DNA from: Alphaproteobacteria bacterium
Lineage (GTDB): Bacteria > Pseudomonadota > Alphaproteobacteria > Acetobacterales > Acetobacteraceae
Assembly: GCA_020850755.1 (NCBI GenBank)
Contig: JADZEB010000018.1
Location: forward strand, 62,001-126,000
Length of the DNA: 64,000 nt
Reading direction: 5' to 3'
Position 1 is the first letter of the stretch, and each line of letters opens with the position of its first letter. This document shows positions 51,946 to 59,208 of the stretch, piece by piece. Below the pieces are notes generated by a model. That model ran no database searches. It was not told the origin of the DNA and saw only the letters and a list, made by a program, of their open reading frames with translations. A program made the position numbers and the translations under genes.

Positions 51946-53982
51946 ATGGGGGGTGGGGTGGCCGGTTCTCGTGCGGCAAAGACGCTCGGCTCCGTGCTGG
52001 TGCGCTGGGCGGGCCCGGTGCTCGGCCTCGCCCTGCTGGTCGGCGCGGCCTGGGTGATGCAGCGCGAGCTGGCCGGCCTCAAGCTCGCCGATATCGGGCG
52101 CGAGATGCGCGCCCTGCCGGTACTTACCGGGCTGGCGGCGCTGGGACTGACGGTGGTGAGCTACCTCGTGCTCACGATCTACGATGCGCTCGGCACGCGT
52201 TTCGTGGGCCATCCTTTGTCCTATGGCAAGGTGGCCTTCGCCTCCTTCACCGCCTATGCGCTGTCGCACAATATCGGTTTCTCGATCCTGTCGGGCGCGG
52301 CGATCCGGTATCGCCTTTACGTGCTCTGGGGCCTGACGCCGATGCAGATCGCGGGCGTGGTGGCCTTCACGAGCCTGACCTTCGTCCTGGGCGGGCTTGT
52401 GCTGGGTGGTGCCTCGCTGATCCTCATGCCGGGCGCGATCCCGTTCCTCGGCGGCAGCGTGCCCGCGATCATCCTGCAGCTGTTGGGCGTGGGCATGTGG
52501 GCGCTCGTTGCCTTATACATCCTGGCCGGGCGGCTGCGCGGGCGGCCGCTGCGGATCATGGGCGCGGAGCTGCTGCTGCCGGGCGTGAGCATGGCCGTGG
52601 CGCAGACCGCGCTTGCCACCGCCGATGTCGCGCTGGTCGCGGGCATCTTCTATGTGCTGTTGCCGGAAACGCCGGGGCTCAACTTCCTGGTGTTCATGGC
52701 GGTCTATGTGTCCGCCTACACCACCGGCCTTGCCAGCAACGTGCCGGGCGGGCTTGGCGTGTTCGACGCCGCGATCCTGGCCGGGCTCGCGCCGTTCCTG
52801 TCGCCTGCGGCGATCGTCAGCGCGCTGCTGATCTTCCGCTTTCTCTATTACATCCTGCCGCTGTTCCTGGCCGGCAGCCTGTTCGCGCTGAACGAGCTGG
52901 TGCTGCGGCGGGTGGCGGTGCTGCGCACGGTCGGGCGCGTGGCGCGCTGGGGCGATCCCTTCATCGTGCCCACCGTCACGGGCGCGGTGGTGGTTGGCGG
53001 CCTGACCATGCTGCTCTTGGGCGCGCTGCCGCCACTCGACATGCCGCTCGGCTGGGCCGGTTTCGACGTGCCGCGCTCGATCGTCGAGCTGTCGCACTTC
53101 GCCGCGAGCGTGATCGGGGCGTTCCTGCTGGTGCTGGCCTGGGGCCTGTCGCGGCGCGTGCGCGCGGCCTGGGCACTGGTGGTGGCGCTGATGGTGATGG
53201 CGGTGTCGCTCGCCATCCTGAAGAACCAGCCGCCGGTGGTGCCGGCCTTCCTCGGCCTGATCCTGCTGTTCGTGCTGCCGTTCCGGCGCAACTTCTATCG
53301 CAGCGCGTCCCTGTTCGGCGAGCCGTTCACGCCGAGTTGGAACACGGCGCTGGCAACCGTTCTTGGCGGGACGCTCACGCTTGCGGCGATGCGGGTGGTC
53401 GAGATCATGCCGCGGCACGAGACCTGGTGGGAGTTCGTGCTGGAAGGCGATGCGCCGCGCGGCCTGCGCGCCACGGCGGCCGCAGCCTTGGCGCTGATGC
53501 TGTTCGGCCTGACGCATTTCCTGCGCCCGACGCGCCAGCGCGAGGTGGCGATCGATGCCGGCATCGCCGCGAGCCTGGCACACATGGCGGGTGGCCGGGG
53601 GGTGCCGAGGGGGCACGGTGTCGTGTTTGGCGACCGCAGCCGCGCGGCAATCGTCTATGTGAAGCGCAACGGCATCTGGGTCGGGCTCGGTGATACGCTG
53701 GGTGATCCGGACGATCGCGCCTCGGCGATCTGGCGCTTCCGCGACCTGTGCGAGCAGAACCGCGTCGATCCCGCCTTCTATGGCGTGTCGCCCGACGATC
53801 TCGCCATCTATGACGAGATCGGGCTCACCGCCTTTCCGCTCGGTCCCGACGGGCTGCCCCTGCCCGAAAGCCGCGGCGATGCGCCGGCGGCGGAGCGCTA
53901 CCTGACCTGTCGGGCCGAGCGCGACCTGCGCACGCTCCTGCCGCAATTGCCCGACCTCGCGCGTCTGGCCGCGAGCGCCTAG
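51946..53982 (+). CDS. MprF-like lysyl-phosphatidylglycerol flippase with truncated synthase domain
   Basis: 678 residues. The N-terminal half has many membrane helices with the flippase pattern SYLVLTIYDALGTRFVGHPLSYGKVA, ALSHNIGFSILSGAAIRYRLY and SNVPGGLGVFDAAIL. From residue 530 a soluble DUF2156-like synthase starts (GRGVPRGHGVVFGDRS, GIWVGLGDTLGDPDDRASAIWRFRDL, IGLTAFPLG) but stops after about 145 residues; full MprF proteins have about 300 there and are near 850 in all. The conserved second half with the aminoacyl-transfer core is missing. The stop is the TAG of the CTAG that starts repeat copy C. Immediate neighbour lysK makes the Lys-tRNA substrate. Confidence 0.85.
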   Translation: MGGGVAGSRAAKTLGSVLVRWAGPVLGLALLVGAAWVMQRELAGLKLADIGREMRALPVLTGLAALGLTVVSYLVLTIYDALGTRFVGHPLSYGKVAFASFTAYALSHNIGFSILSGAAIRYRLYVLWGLTPMQIAGVVAFTSLTFVLGGLVLGGASLILMPGAIPFLGGSVPAIILQLLGVGMWALVALYILAGRLRGRPLRIMGAELLLPGVSMAVAQTALATADVALVAGIFYVLLPETPGLNFLVFMAVYVSAYTTGLASNVPGGLGVFDAAILAGLAPFLSPAAIVSALLIFRFLYYILPLFLAGSLFALNELVLRRVAVLRTVGRVARWGDPFIVPTVTGAVVVGGLTMLLLGALPPLDMPLGWAGFDVPRSIVELSHFAASVIGAFLLVLAWGLSRRVRAAWALVVALMVMAVSLAILKNQPPVVPAFLGLILLFVLPFRRNFYRSASLFGEPFTPSWNTALATVLGGTLTLAAMRVVEIMPRHETWWEFVLEGDAPRGLRATAAAALALMLFGLTHFLRPTRQREVAIDAGIAASLAHMAGGRGVPRGHGVVFGDRSRAAIVYVKRNGIWVGLGDTLGDPDDRASAIWRFRDLCEQNRVDPAFYGVSPDDLAIYDEIGLTAFPLGPDGLPLPESRGDAPAAERYLTCRAERDLRTLLPQLPDLARLAASA

Positions 53983-54040
53983 GGCACGTTCCGTTCGGCC
54001 CCGATCGGCCGGACGCACGCCATGCCCGGGAAGCAGCAGG
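53979..54040. repeat. CTAG-bounded dispersed element, partial copy C
   Basis: Starts with CTAGGGCACGTTCCGTTCG, identical over 19 bases to the reverse complement of the right end of copy A, and stays alignable for about 49 bases (about 39 identical). The rest of the 130-bp unit seems deleted; a short AGCAGC-like remnant may follow to about 54040. The CTAG supplies the mprF stop (plus) and the stop of the minus-strand 131-residue frame. Confidence 0.7.
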
Positions 54041-54374
54041 CTCCGCTGAAGGCGGCGCTCGGGCGGGCGCCGGCAAGCGCCAGCATCGCCGCGTCGCGGG
54101 CAGCCTGCAGGCGCTGCGCATGGCGGGAAAGGGCGCTTGCCGGAAGGCGCGCGCGAGGGGCGGCGCGGCGCAGCGCGGCCAGGCATCGGCGGGCGGCATC
54201 GGCGGCGGCCTCGGCCTCCGCTGCCGCGCGGCGTGCAAGGCGACGCGCCGCCGCACTTGGTGTGCCGCAGGCGGCGAGGGCCAGTGCCTCGGCCGGGATC
54301 GGGCCGTCATGGGCCAGTTCGAGGGCGAACCGTGCAGGCAAGGGCGGGGCAGGGGTGCGGGGCAACGGGCTCAT
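53979..54374 (-). CDS. Small hypothetical protein, 131 residues
   Basis: Not recognised. The frame starts MSPLPRTPAPPLPARF, continues with an alanine/arginine-rich helical stretch (residues 40-110), and its last dozen residues are encoded by repeat copy C. In its favour: a clean promoter on the same strand (TTGACA-N17-TCCTAT) ends exactly at the start codon. Against it: low-complexity composition and a competing frame on the other strand. No homologue is recalled. Confidence 0.45.
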   Translation of the reverse strand: MSPLPRTPAPPLPARFALELAHDGPIPAEALALAACGTPSAAARRLARRAAAEAEAAADAARRCLAALRRAAPRARLPASALSRHAQRLQAARDAAMLALAGARPSAAFSGACCFPGMACVRPIGAERNVP

Positions 54375-54380
54375 CGTGCG

Positions 54381-54409
54381 ATAGGAACAAAGTCCTTCGA
54401 CTGTGTCAA
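54381..54409 (-). promoter_or_regulatory. Strong sigma70-type promoter, minus strand
   Basis: Read on the minus strand: TTGACA (54409-54404), 17 bases, TCCTAT (54386-54381). The expected start site falls at about 54374, the A of the ATG of the 131-residue frame, so the mRNA would be leaderless. The -35 box is perfect, which is rare in this sequence. Confidence 0.6.
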
Positions 54410-54456
54410 GCAGGCCGGCACGATGCGCGCTCGAGCCGGGGAATCCTGGCCTTGGA

Positions 54457-55110
54457 CTACTGGCTCGCCCAGACGATGCGCGCGACCCAGGACAACTCCG
54501 CCAGATCGAGCACGCGCAGTTCGTGCGCGGGGTTGAGCGAGCGTAGCTCGATGCGGCGGGCCGACTGGCGCAGAAGGTCCTTGGCCATCACCTCGCCGGC
54601 TGCGGTCTTCACCACGACCCGGTCGCCGCGGCGCACCGGGGCGGCCGGCGAGACGATCACGATATCTCCGTCGCGATAGACGGGCTCCATCGAATCGCCG
54701 CTGATCTCGAGCGCATAGGCGTTGGTGTCGCCCACCTCGGGGAAGGGGATCTCGTCCCAGCCACCGCCGGCCGGGTAGCCCGCATCGTCGAAGTAGCCCG
54801 CCGTTCCGGCCTGCGCCAGTCCGATCAGCGGGACATGGCGCTGGCGCGGCTGCCTGGGTTCCTGGTGCAAGGCCGGCTTCTCGCCGCTCAACAGAGTGGT
54901 GAAGACATCAAGCCCGGTGCCGGTCGCGGCCAGGATCTTGGCGATGCTCTCCGTCGAGGGCCAGCGCGCGCGGCCGTCGCGGGTCAGCCGCTTCGACCGG
55001 TTGAAGGTGGTGGGGTCGAGCCCGGCGCGCCGTGCCAAGCCGGAGGGCGTAAGCCCATGGGTGGCGGCAAGCGCGTCGATTGCACGCCAGATCTGGTCAT
55101 GCCGCAGCAT
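54457..55110 (-). CDS. HTH/S24-peptidase repressor (CI/LexA-like)
   Basis: 217 residues. An N-terminal helix-turn-helix (residues 5-60, TPSGLARRAGLDPTTFNRSKR) is followed by an S24 domain. The cleavage site is probably Ala101-Gly102 in GLAQAGTAG, the nucleophile Ser140 in SGDSMEPVYRDGD, and the base Lys177 in EVMAKDLL. Such proteins repress prophage or stress genes and self-cleave on RecA filaments after DNA damage. It is divergent from the phage-like module, whose early control is its likely role. The ATG at 55110 follows from the HTH start. Confidence 0.88.
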   Translation of the reverse strand: MLRHDQIWRAIDALAATHGLTPSGLARRAGLDPTTFNRSKRLTRDGRARWPSTESIAKILAATGTGLDVFTTLLSGEKPALHQEPRQPRQRHVPLIGLAQAGTAGYFDDAGYPAGGGWDEIPFPEVGDTNAYALEISGDSMEPVYRDGDIVIVSPAAPVRRGDRVVVKTAAGEVMAKDLLRQSARRIELRSLNPAHELRVLDLAELSWVARIVWASQ

Positions 55111-55236
55111 GGGTATTCCCTCCTCCTCGATACGCGTCCGCTGCATAGGAAAATAGACATAATTAGGCTTGAAGTCCACTTTCAAATACGCAATCGATGT
55201 TCCTGGTATGTTCTCAACCGCGCAGGAGCCGCCGAT
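55111..55236. promoter_or_regulatory. Divergent control region of the phage-like module
   Basis: An AT-rich 126-base gap. Minus strand: TTGAAA, 17 bases, TTATGT fits the repressor promoter. Plus strand: TTGAAG (55169-55174) with a weak AATCGAT about 17 bases on. Both -35 boxes lie in the inverted repeat TTGAA-GTCCACT-TTCAA (55169-55185), a good candidate operator where one dimer would block both promoters. Confidence 0.5.
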
Positions 55237-55632
55237 ATGCCCGCCGCCTTTCCTGTCCAACGCGCTGCCCCGGTCTATAGCGATCTTGCCGGCGCCAAGC
55301 CCTTTGCCACCGCCGAGGAGGCGTGGTTCTGGACCATGGCCGCGCTGCGCGCGCGGCGCGAGGGCGCCCGCTTCCGCGCCGCGATCGGCAGCGCGATCCG
55401 CCCGTGCGAACCCGACGATGTCGTGCGCTGCCTCGACCGGTTGTGGCGCCAGCGCCAGGTCGAGGCGGTGCATCTGCGCGTGCTCGGCTGGTATGGCGAA
55501 CGTCAGGCGCCACCCGATCCTCGTCATCCCGGCGATCGCGGCCCGGCGCGGCTCTGGCACGAAGCGATGCAGCGGCTCGACGGGGCCCTGCGTGCCAAGG
55601 GCATCGTCGGCGAGGCGGTGCTGATGCCATGA
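55237..55632 (+). CDS. Hypothetical protein of the phage-like module, 131 residues
   Basis: Not assigned. The sequence has a conserved look: AKPFATAEEAWFWTMAALRARREGARF, RPCEPDDVVRCLDRLWRQRQVEAVHLRVLGWYG and LWHEAMQRLDGALRAKGIV, i.e. a small helical protein with a possible winged-helix or helix-turn-helix centre. CAGGAG precedes the ATG. First gene to the right of the S24 repressor, so it may be an early regulator (inference). Its stop overlaps the next start (ATGA). Confidence 0.7.
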   Translation: MPAAFPVQRAAPVYSDLAGAKPFATAEEAWFWTMAALRARREGARFRAAIGSAIRPCEPDDVVRCLDRLWRQRQVEAVHLRVLGWYGERQAPPDPRHPGDRGPARLWHEAMQRLDGALRAKGIVGEAVLMP

Positions 55633-56069
55633 GCGCCAAGGCCCATCCCGAGATGCCCGAGCAGGCGGTGTGGGTGGTGTTCACCGGCCGCGCCGACCTG
55701 GTCTGGCTGCGCTTGCTGCGAAGCGGCTTCCGCCACTGCTTCCTGGCCATGCATGATGGCGAGCGCTGGACGACGCTCGATCCGTTGGCCTCGCGCCTGG
55801 TGGTCGGCCACCCGCCGGTCGAGGCGGATTTCGACCTGCCCGGCTTCTATCGCGGCGTGGGCTTGCGCGTGCTCGGACCGTTCGTGCCGCGGGCGCCAGA
55901 GGCACGGTGGCTGCCGCCGCTGGCGCCGCTTTCCTGCGTGACCGTGGTGCTGCGGGTGCTGGGGCTGCGCCGTGCGTTGCTGCTAACCCCTTGGCAGCTC
56001 TACCGTTTCCTGCGCCGACACGGAAAAGAACAAAACCCTAGGAAAATAACCTTGACATCTGGCGCCTGA
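55629..56069 (+). CDS. Hypothetical protein, possible papain-fold amidase
   Basis: 146 residues, not firmly assigned. VWVVFTGRADLVWLRLLRSGFRHCFLAMHDGERWTTLDP is followed by PLSCVTVVLRVLGLRRALLLTPWQLYRFL. The order His36 (FRHCF) and later Cys103 (SCVTVV), each before a beta strand or helix, resembles permuted NlpC/LRAT/YiiX-like cysteine hydrolases. A role in wall or peptide cleavage is possible. Overlaps the preceding gene by four bases. The 3' end is AT-rich and carries a TTGACA box. Confidence 0.65.
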   Translation: MSAKAHPEMPEQAVWVVFTGRADLVWLRLLRSGFRHCFLAMHDGERWTTLDPLASRLVVGHPPVEADFDLPGFYRGVGLRVLGPFVPRAPEARWLPPLAPLSCVTVVLRVLGLRRALLLTPWQLYRFLRRHGKEQNPRKITLTSGA

Positions 56070-56080
56070 TCGGGCACTCT
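56052..56080 (+). promoter_or_regulatory. Candidate promoter of the virion-gene run
   Basis: TTGACA (56052-56057), 17 bases, CACTCT (56075-56080). An A-rich tract at about 56021-56050 precedes it and could act as an UP element. The -10 box is poor. It is positioned to drive the 68-residue gene and the connector. Confidence 0.4.
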
Positions 56081-56156
56081 CCCGCTCGTCAACGGCCGAA
56101 CTGCGCCTTGGGCGCGCGGCCGCTCCAGCCACCCGCCAGGTCCCAGCGCCCCATGC

Positions 56157-56187
56157 ACCGCCCGCCAGGATTGCCCTGGCGGGCGGT
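56157..56187. other. Perfect 13-bp hairpin before the virion genes
   Basis: ACCGCCCGCCAGG, loop ATTGC, CCTGGCGGGCGGT. No T-run follows, so it is not a standard terminator. It lies 66 bases before the 68-residue gene. Confidence 0.7.
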
Positions 56188-56252
56188 TCGCATTCGTCCC
56201 GCGCCCGCCGCGCCTCTCGCGCTGCGCGCCCCAACCCGCGAAGGAGCCCGGA

Positions 56253-56459
56253 ATGTCCGGCCTGTTCGGCTCGCCCTCGCCGCCGCCCCCGCCGCCCCCG
56301 CCGGCCGAACCTGACCCCGCGGTCGAGGCCGAAGCGCGCCGCAAGGCGCGGGTCGAGCGGCTGCGCCGGGGCCTTGCCGGCACGATCGCCACCTCTGAGC
56401 GCGGCGTACTTGATCCCGCCTGGCCCTCCGTCCAGCGCAAGAGCTTGCTTGGCGAATAG
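56253..56459 (+). CDS. Small proline-rich phage protein, 68 residues
   Basis: MSGLFGSPSPPPPPPP start, a charged helix (residues 25-50) and the ending ERGVLDPAWPSVQRKSLLGE. Small proteins with a poly-proline start and a 'GVL...KxLLG' end occur just before connector genes in podovirus-type modules of alphaproteobacteria (from memory). AAGGAG eight bases before the ATG supports translation. The role is unknown; it may be a minor virion or packaging protein. Confidence 0.7.
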   Translation: MSGLFGSPSPPPPPPPPAEPDPAVEAEARRKARVERLRRGLAGTIATSERGVLDPAWPSVQRKSLLGE

Positions 56460-56514
56460 CGTCGCCAGCCGGCGCCGAGGACCGACCCTCTCCCTCCACC
56501 AGCCCGAGGATGCG

Positions 56515-58005
56515 ATGCCCGAAAGCACCCCGCTTCGCAGCGCCCACGCGCCCAACCCCGATGCCGGCCTTGCCGCATCCGTCCTGGCCGAGGCGCAGGC
56601 CGCCTTCGCCCGCCGCCGCCCCTGGGAGGATGCGTGGCGCGATGCCTATGCCCATGCGCTGCCGGGCCGTCCCGGCGCGGCCGATGCCGGCCTGCTGTTC
56701 GACGGCACCGCCGCCGACGCGGCCGAGCAGCTTGCCGCCTCGCTCCTGGCCGAGCTCACGCCGCCCTGGATGCGCTGGTTCGGCCTCGCGCCCGGCCGCG
56801 GCGTCGCCGACGAGGCACGCGAGACCGCAGCGCTCGAGCAGGTCGCGGGCACGCTGCAAGCCCATTTCGATCGCTCCAATTTCGCGGTCGAGATGCACCA
56901 GGCGTTCCTCGATCTCGTCATCGCCGGCACCGCCTGCCTCTCCTTCGAGGAGGCGCCGGCGGGCGAGTCCTCGGCCTTCCGCTTCGCCGCCGTGCCGCTG
57001 TCGGAACTCGCGCTCGAGGAAGGCCCGTCGCGCCGGCTCGACCGCACCTATCGCGAGCTCCGCATGCCGGCGGCCGAGATCGTCGCGCGCTTCCCGCGCA
57101 GCGTGCTGCCGCCTGCCTTCATGCGCGAGGCCGCCGACAACCCTGGCGCGATCGAGGCGCCACGCCACCGCGTGATCGAGGCGGTGCGGCCCGACGGACT
57201 GGCCTTCGCCTATGCGGCGATCCTGGCGCCCGAGGCCGATATCGCGCCGCCCACCCTGCTGGCGCAGGGCCGGTTCGGGCGTTCGCCCTTCATCACCTTC
57301 CGCTGGCTCAAGGCGCCGGGCGAGAGCTATGGCCGCTCGCCGGTGCTGAAGGCGCTGCCGGACATCCGCACCGCCAACAAGGTCGTCGAGCTGATCCTGA
57401 AGAACGCCTCGATCGCGGTGACGGGCATCTGGCAGGCCGATGACGACGGCGTGCTCAATCCGGCCAACATCAAGCTGGTGCCTGGGGCGATCATCCCGAA
57501 GGCGGTCGGATCTTCCGGCCTGACGCCGCTTGCCGCACCGGGCCGCTTCGATGTCAGCCAGCTCGTGCTCGACGATCTGCGCGGGCGCATCCGCCGCGCC
57601 CTGTTCGCCGACCGCATCGCGCCGAACCAGCCCGGCCGCATGACCGCGACCGAGGTGCTCGAACGCAGCGCCGAGACGGCGCGACTGCTGGGCGCGGCCT
57701 ATGGCCGCCTCCAGGCCGAACTGCTGACGCCGCTGATCGAGCGCGGACTGGCGATACTTCATCGTCGCGGCGAGGTGCCGCCGGTGATGATCGACGGGCG
57801 CGATGTGGCGCTGGTCTACCAGTCGCCGATCGCGCGCGCCCAGGCGCGGGCCGAAGCGCAAAACGCGCTCGTCTGGCTCGATGCCGCGGGCAAGCTCGGC
57901 GATGCCGCCGCCGCCGCGATCGATGCGCCGGGCGCGGCGCGCTGGCTCGCCCGCTCGCTGAGCGTGCCGACCGCGCTGCTGCGCCCCGACCCCCCCACCG
58001 CCTGA
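56515..58005 (+). CDS. Head-to-tail connector (portal), T7 gp8-like
   Basis: 496 residues. The T7-type connector pattern is seen: AAEQLAASLLAELTPPWMRWFGL near residue 80, a RSPFITFRWLKAPGESYGRSPVLKALPDIRTANKVVELILKNAS stretch near 260-305, and RMTATEVLERSAETARLLGAAYGRLQAELLTPLIERGLAIL near 375-420. It forms the dodecameric ring through which DNA enters the head. In T7-like phages the scaffold and capsid genes follow, as here. No terminase is found upstream of it in the window. Confidence 0.88.
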   Translation: MPESTPLRSAHAPNPDAGLAASVLAEAQAAFARRRPWEDAWRDAYAHALPGRPGAADAGLLFDGTAADAAEQLAASLLAELTPPWMRWFGLAPGRGVADEARETAALEQVAGTLQAHFDRSNFAVEMHQAFLDLVIAGTACLSFEEAPAGESSAFRFAAVPLSELALEEGPSRRLDRTYRELRMPAAEIVARFPRSVLPPAFMREAADNPGAIEAPRHRVIEAVRPDGLAFAYAAILAPEADIAPPTLLAQGRFGRSPFITFRWLKAPGESYGRSPVLKALPDIRTANKVVELILKNASIAVTGIWQADDDGVLNPANIKLVPGAIIPKAVGSSGLTPLAAPGRFDVSQLVLDDLRGRIRRALFADRIAPNQPGRMTATEVLERSAETARLLGAAYGRLQAELLTPLIERGLAILHRRGEVPPVMIDGRDVALVYQSPIARAQARAEAQNALVWLDAAGKLGDAAAAAIDAPGAARWLARSLSVPTALLRPDPPTA

Positions 58006-58041
58006 CCGAGCCAGACAAGAGAGCGAAGGAGACACCGATCC

Positions 58042-58794
58042 ATGGCCGAGACCCTGCTCGACCACGCCGCCGAAAGCCTCGTCGCGCGTGCCGCTGCCGC
58101 GCGCGCCCGCCCCGCCGACATCCCGGAGAAGTTCTGGGACGCACAGAAGGGCGAGGTGCGCATCGACGCGCTGCTGAAATCCTATCGCGAGCTGGAGCGC
58201 CGCCTGGCGCGCCTGTCCTCGCCGCCGGGCGACGATGCGGGCGAGGAGGAGCGCTCGCGCTTCCGCCGCGCCCTCGGTGCGCCCGACACGCCCGAGGCCT
58301 ACGCGATCGAGGAGCGCCACCCGCTCTGCTGCGCCGATGCCGAGATCAACCGTCGCCTGCATGCGCACGGCTTCACCCAGGCGCAGGCGCAGCTGGTCTA
58401 TGACCTTGCGGCCGAGCGCCTCCTGCCGCTGATCGCCGAGGCCGCGGGACAGTTCGAGGCGGACCGGCAGATCGAACGCCTGATCCAGCATTACGGCGGC
58501 GAGGACCGCTTCCGCACGCTGTCGCGCCAGATCGGCGCCTGGGGCCGAGCAAACCTTCCGGCGCCGGTGTTCGAGGCTCTCGCTTGCACATCGGACGGCG
58601 TGATGACCATGCACCGCATGATGGAGGGCGAGGAGCCCGGCATCGTTCGTGGCGCCGGCGCGCCGATCGGCGTGCGCAGCGAGAACGAGTTGCGCGCGAT
58701 GGTCGCCGATCCCCGCTACTGGAAGATGCGCGACCCGGACTTCGTCCGCCGCGTCGGCGAAGGCTTCCGCCGCCTGTTCGCTTCCGAAAGCTGA
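58042..58794 (+). CDS. Capsid assembly scaffolding-like protein
   Basis: 250 residues. IPEKFWDAQKGEVRIDALLKSYRELERRLA near residue 30-60, DTPEAYAIE, and a long amphipathic helix FTQAQAQLVYDLAAERLLPLIAEAA near 115 match podoviral scaffold proteins, which lie between connector and capsid genes. A C-terminal MVADPRYWKMRDPDFVRRVGEGFRRLF helix would be the capsid-binding end (inference). A GCGAAGGAGA ribosome site precedes the ATG. Confidence 0.8.
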   Translation: MAETLLDHAAESLVARAAAARARPADIPEKFWDAQKGEVRIDALLKSYRELERRLARLSSPPGDDAGEEERSRFRRALGAPDTPEAYAIEERHPLCCADAEINRRLHAHGFTQAQAQLVYDLAAERLLPLIAEAAGQFEADRQIERLIQHYGGEDRFRTLSRQIGAWGRANLPAPVFEALACTSDGVMTMHRMMEGEEPGIVRGAGAPIGVRSENELRAMVADPRYWKMRDPDFVRRVGEGFRRLFASES

Positions 58795-59208
58795 TCCGGC
58801 GCGCGTTCCGGCACGACCGGGACGCCGCCCAGCCAGATCCCCGGCCGCGCGTGCGGCGGGCCCGTGGCGCCGCTGCGCCATCCCCCGAGGGGCGCATCCA
58901 TGATGCGCCCGCGCGCAGCGCGCCGCACCGTCGCGGCACATGGTCCGCAGCCAGCGGCGCGTCCTCCTCCGCGCGCCGCCCGCGACCCGCGCCCGCCCGC
59001 CGGCCGGGGCGGCGGGCGGGGACCGATCCTCCCTCGGTCCCCGCCCGCCACACTTGTTCACGCACCGCCTTCACCTGCGGCCAACCGGCGCGCGCAGAGC
59101 GCGCGCACGGCCCGCCGGCCGCGATCCATGCGCACCGGGCCCCCTCGGGCAACCCGGTTCGCGAGGCGATCGCCATTCCCCGCAACCCCGAAAAGGATCG
59201 AGACAGAG
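58795..59208. other. Structured gap before the capsid gene
   Basis: 414 bases without a convincing gene, all very GC-rich. It contains two perfect hairpins, 58890-58910 (9-bp stem GGGCGCATC/GATGCGCCC, loop CAT) and 59011-59049 (16-bp stem, loop TCCTCCC), and other smaller inverted repeats. It ends with AAAAGGA, 11 bases before the capsid ATG. It probably controls capsid expression by processing, attenuation or a separate promoter. Confidence 0.6.
59011..59049. other. Perfect 16-bp hairpin upstream of the capsid gene
   Basis: Left arm GGCGGGCGGGGACCGA at 59011-59026, loop TCCTCCC, right arm its exact reverse complement at 59034-59049. No T-run follows (ACACTTGTTC). It is the strongest stem in the window. 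Confidence 0.8.

Noticed and set aside
54022..54384. Plus-strand frame after mprF that might be its lost C-terminal half
   Set aside because: None of the three plus frames shows the conserved residues of the MprF synthase domain, so no frameshift repair restores it.
54374..55236. Prophage attachment site next to the repressor
   Set aside because: No direct repeat, tRNA end or integrase gene is visible, so an att site cannot be supported.
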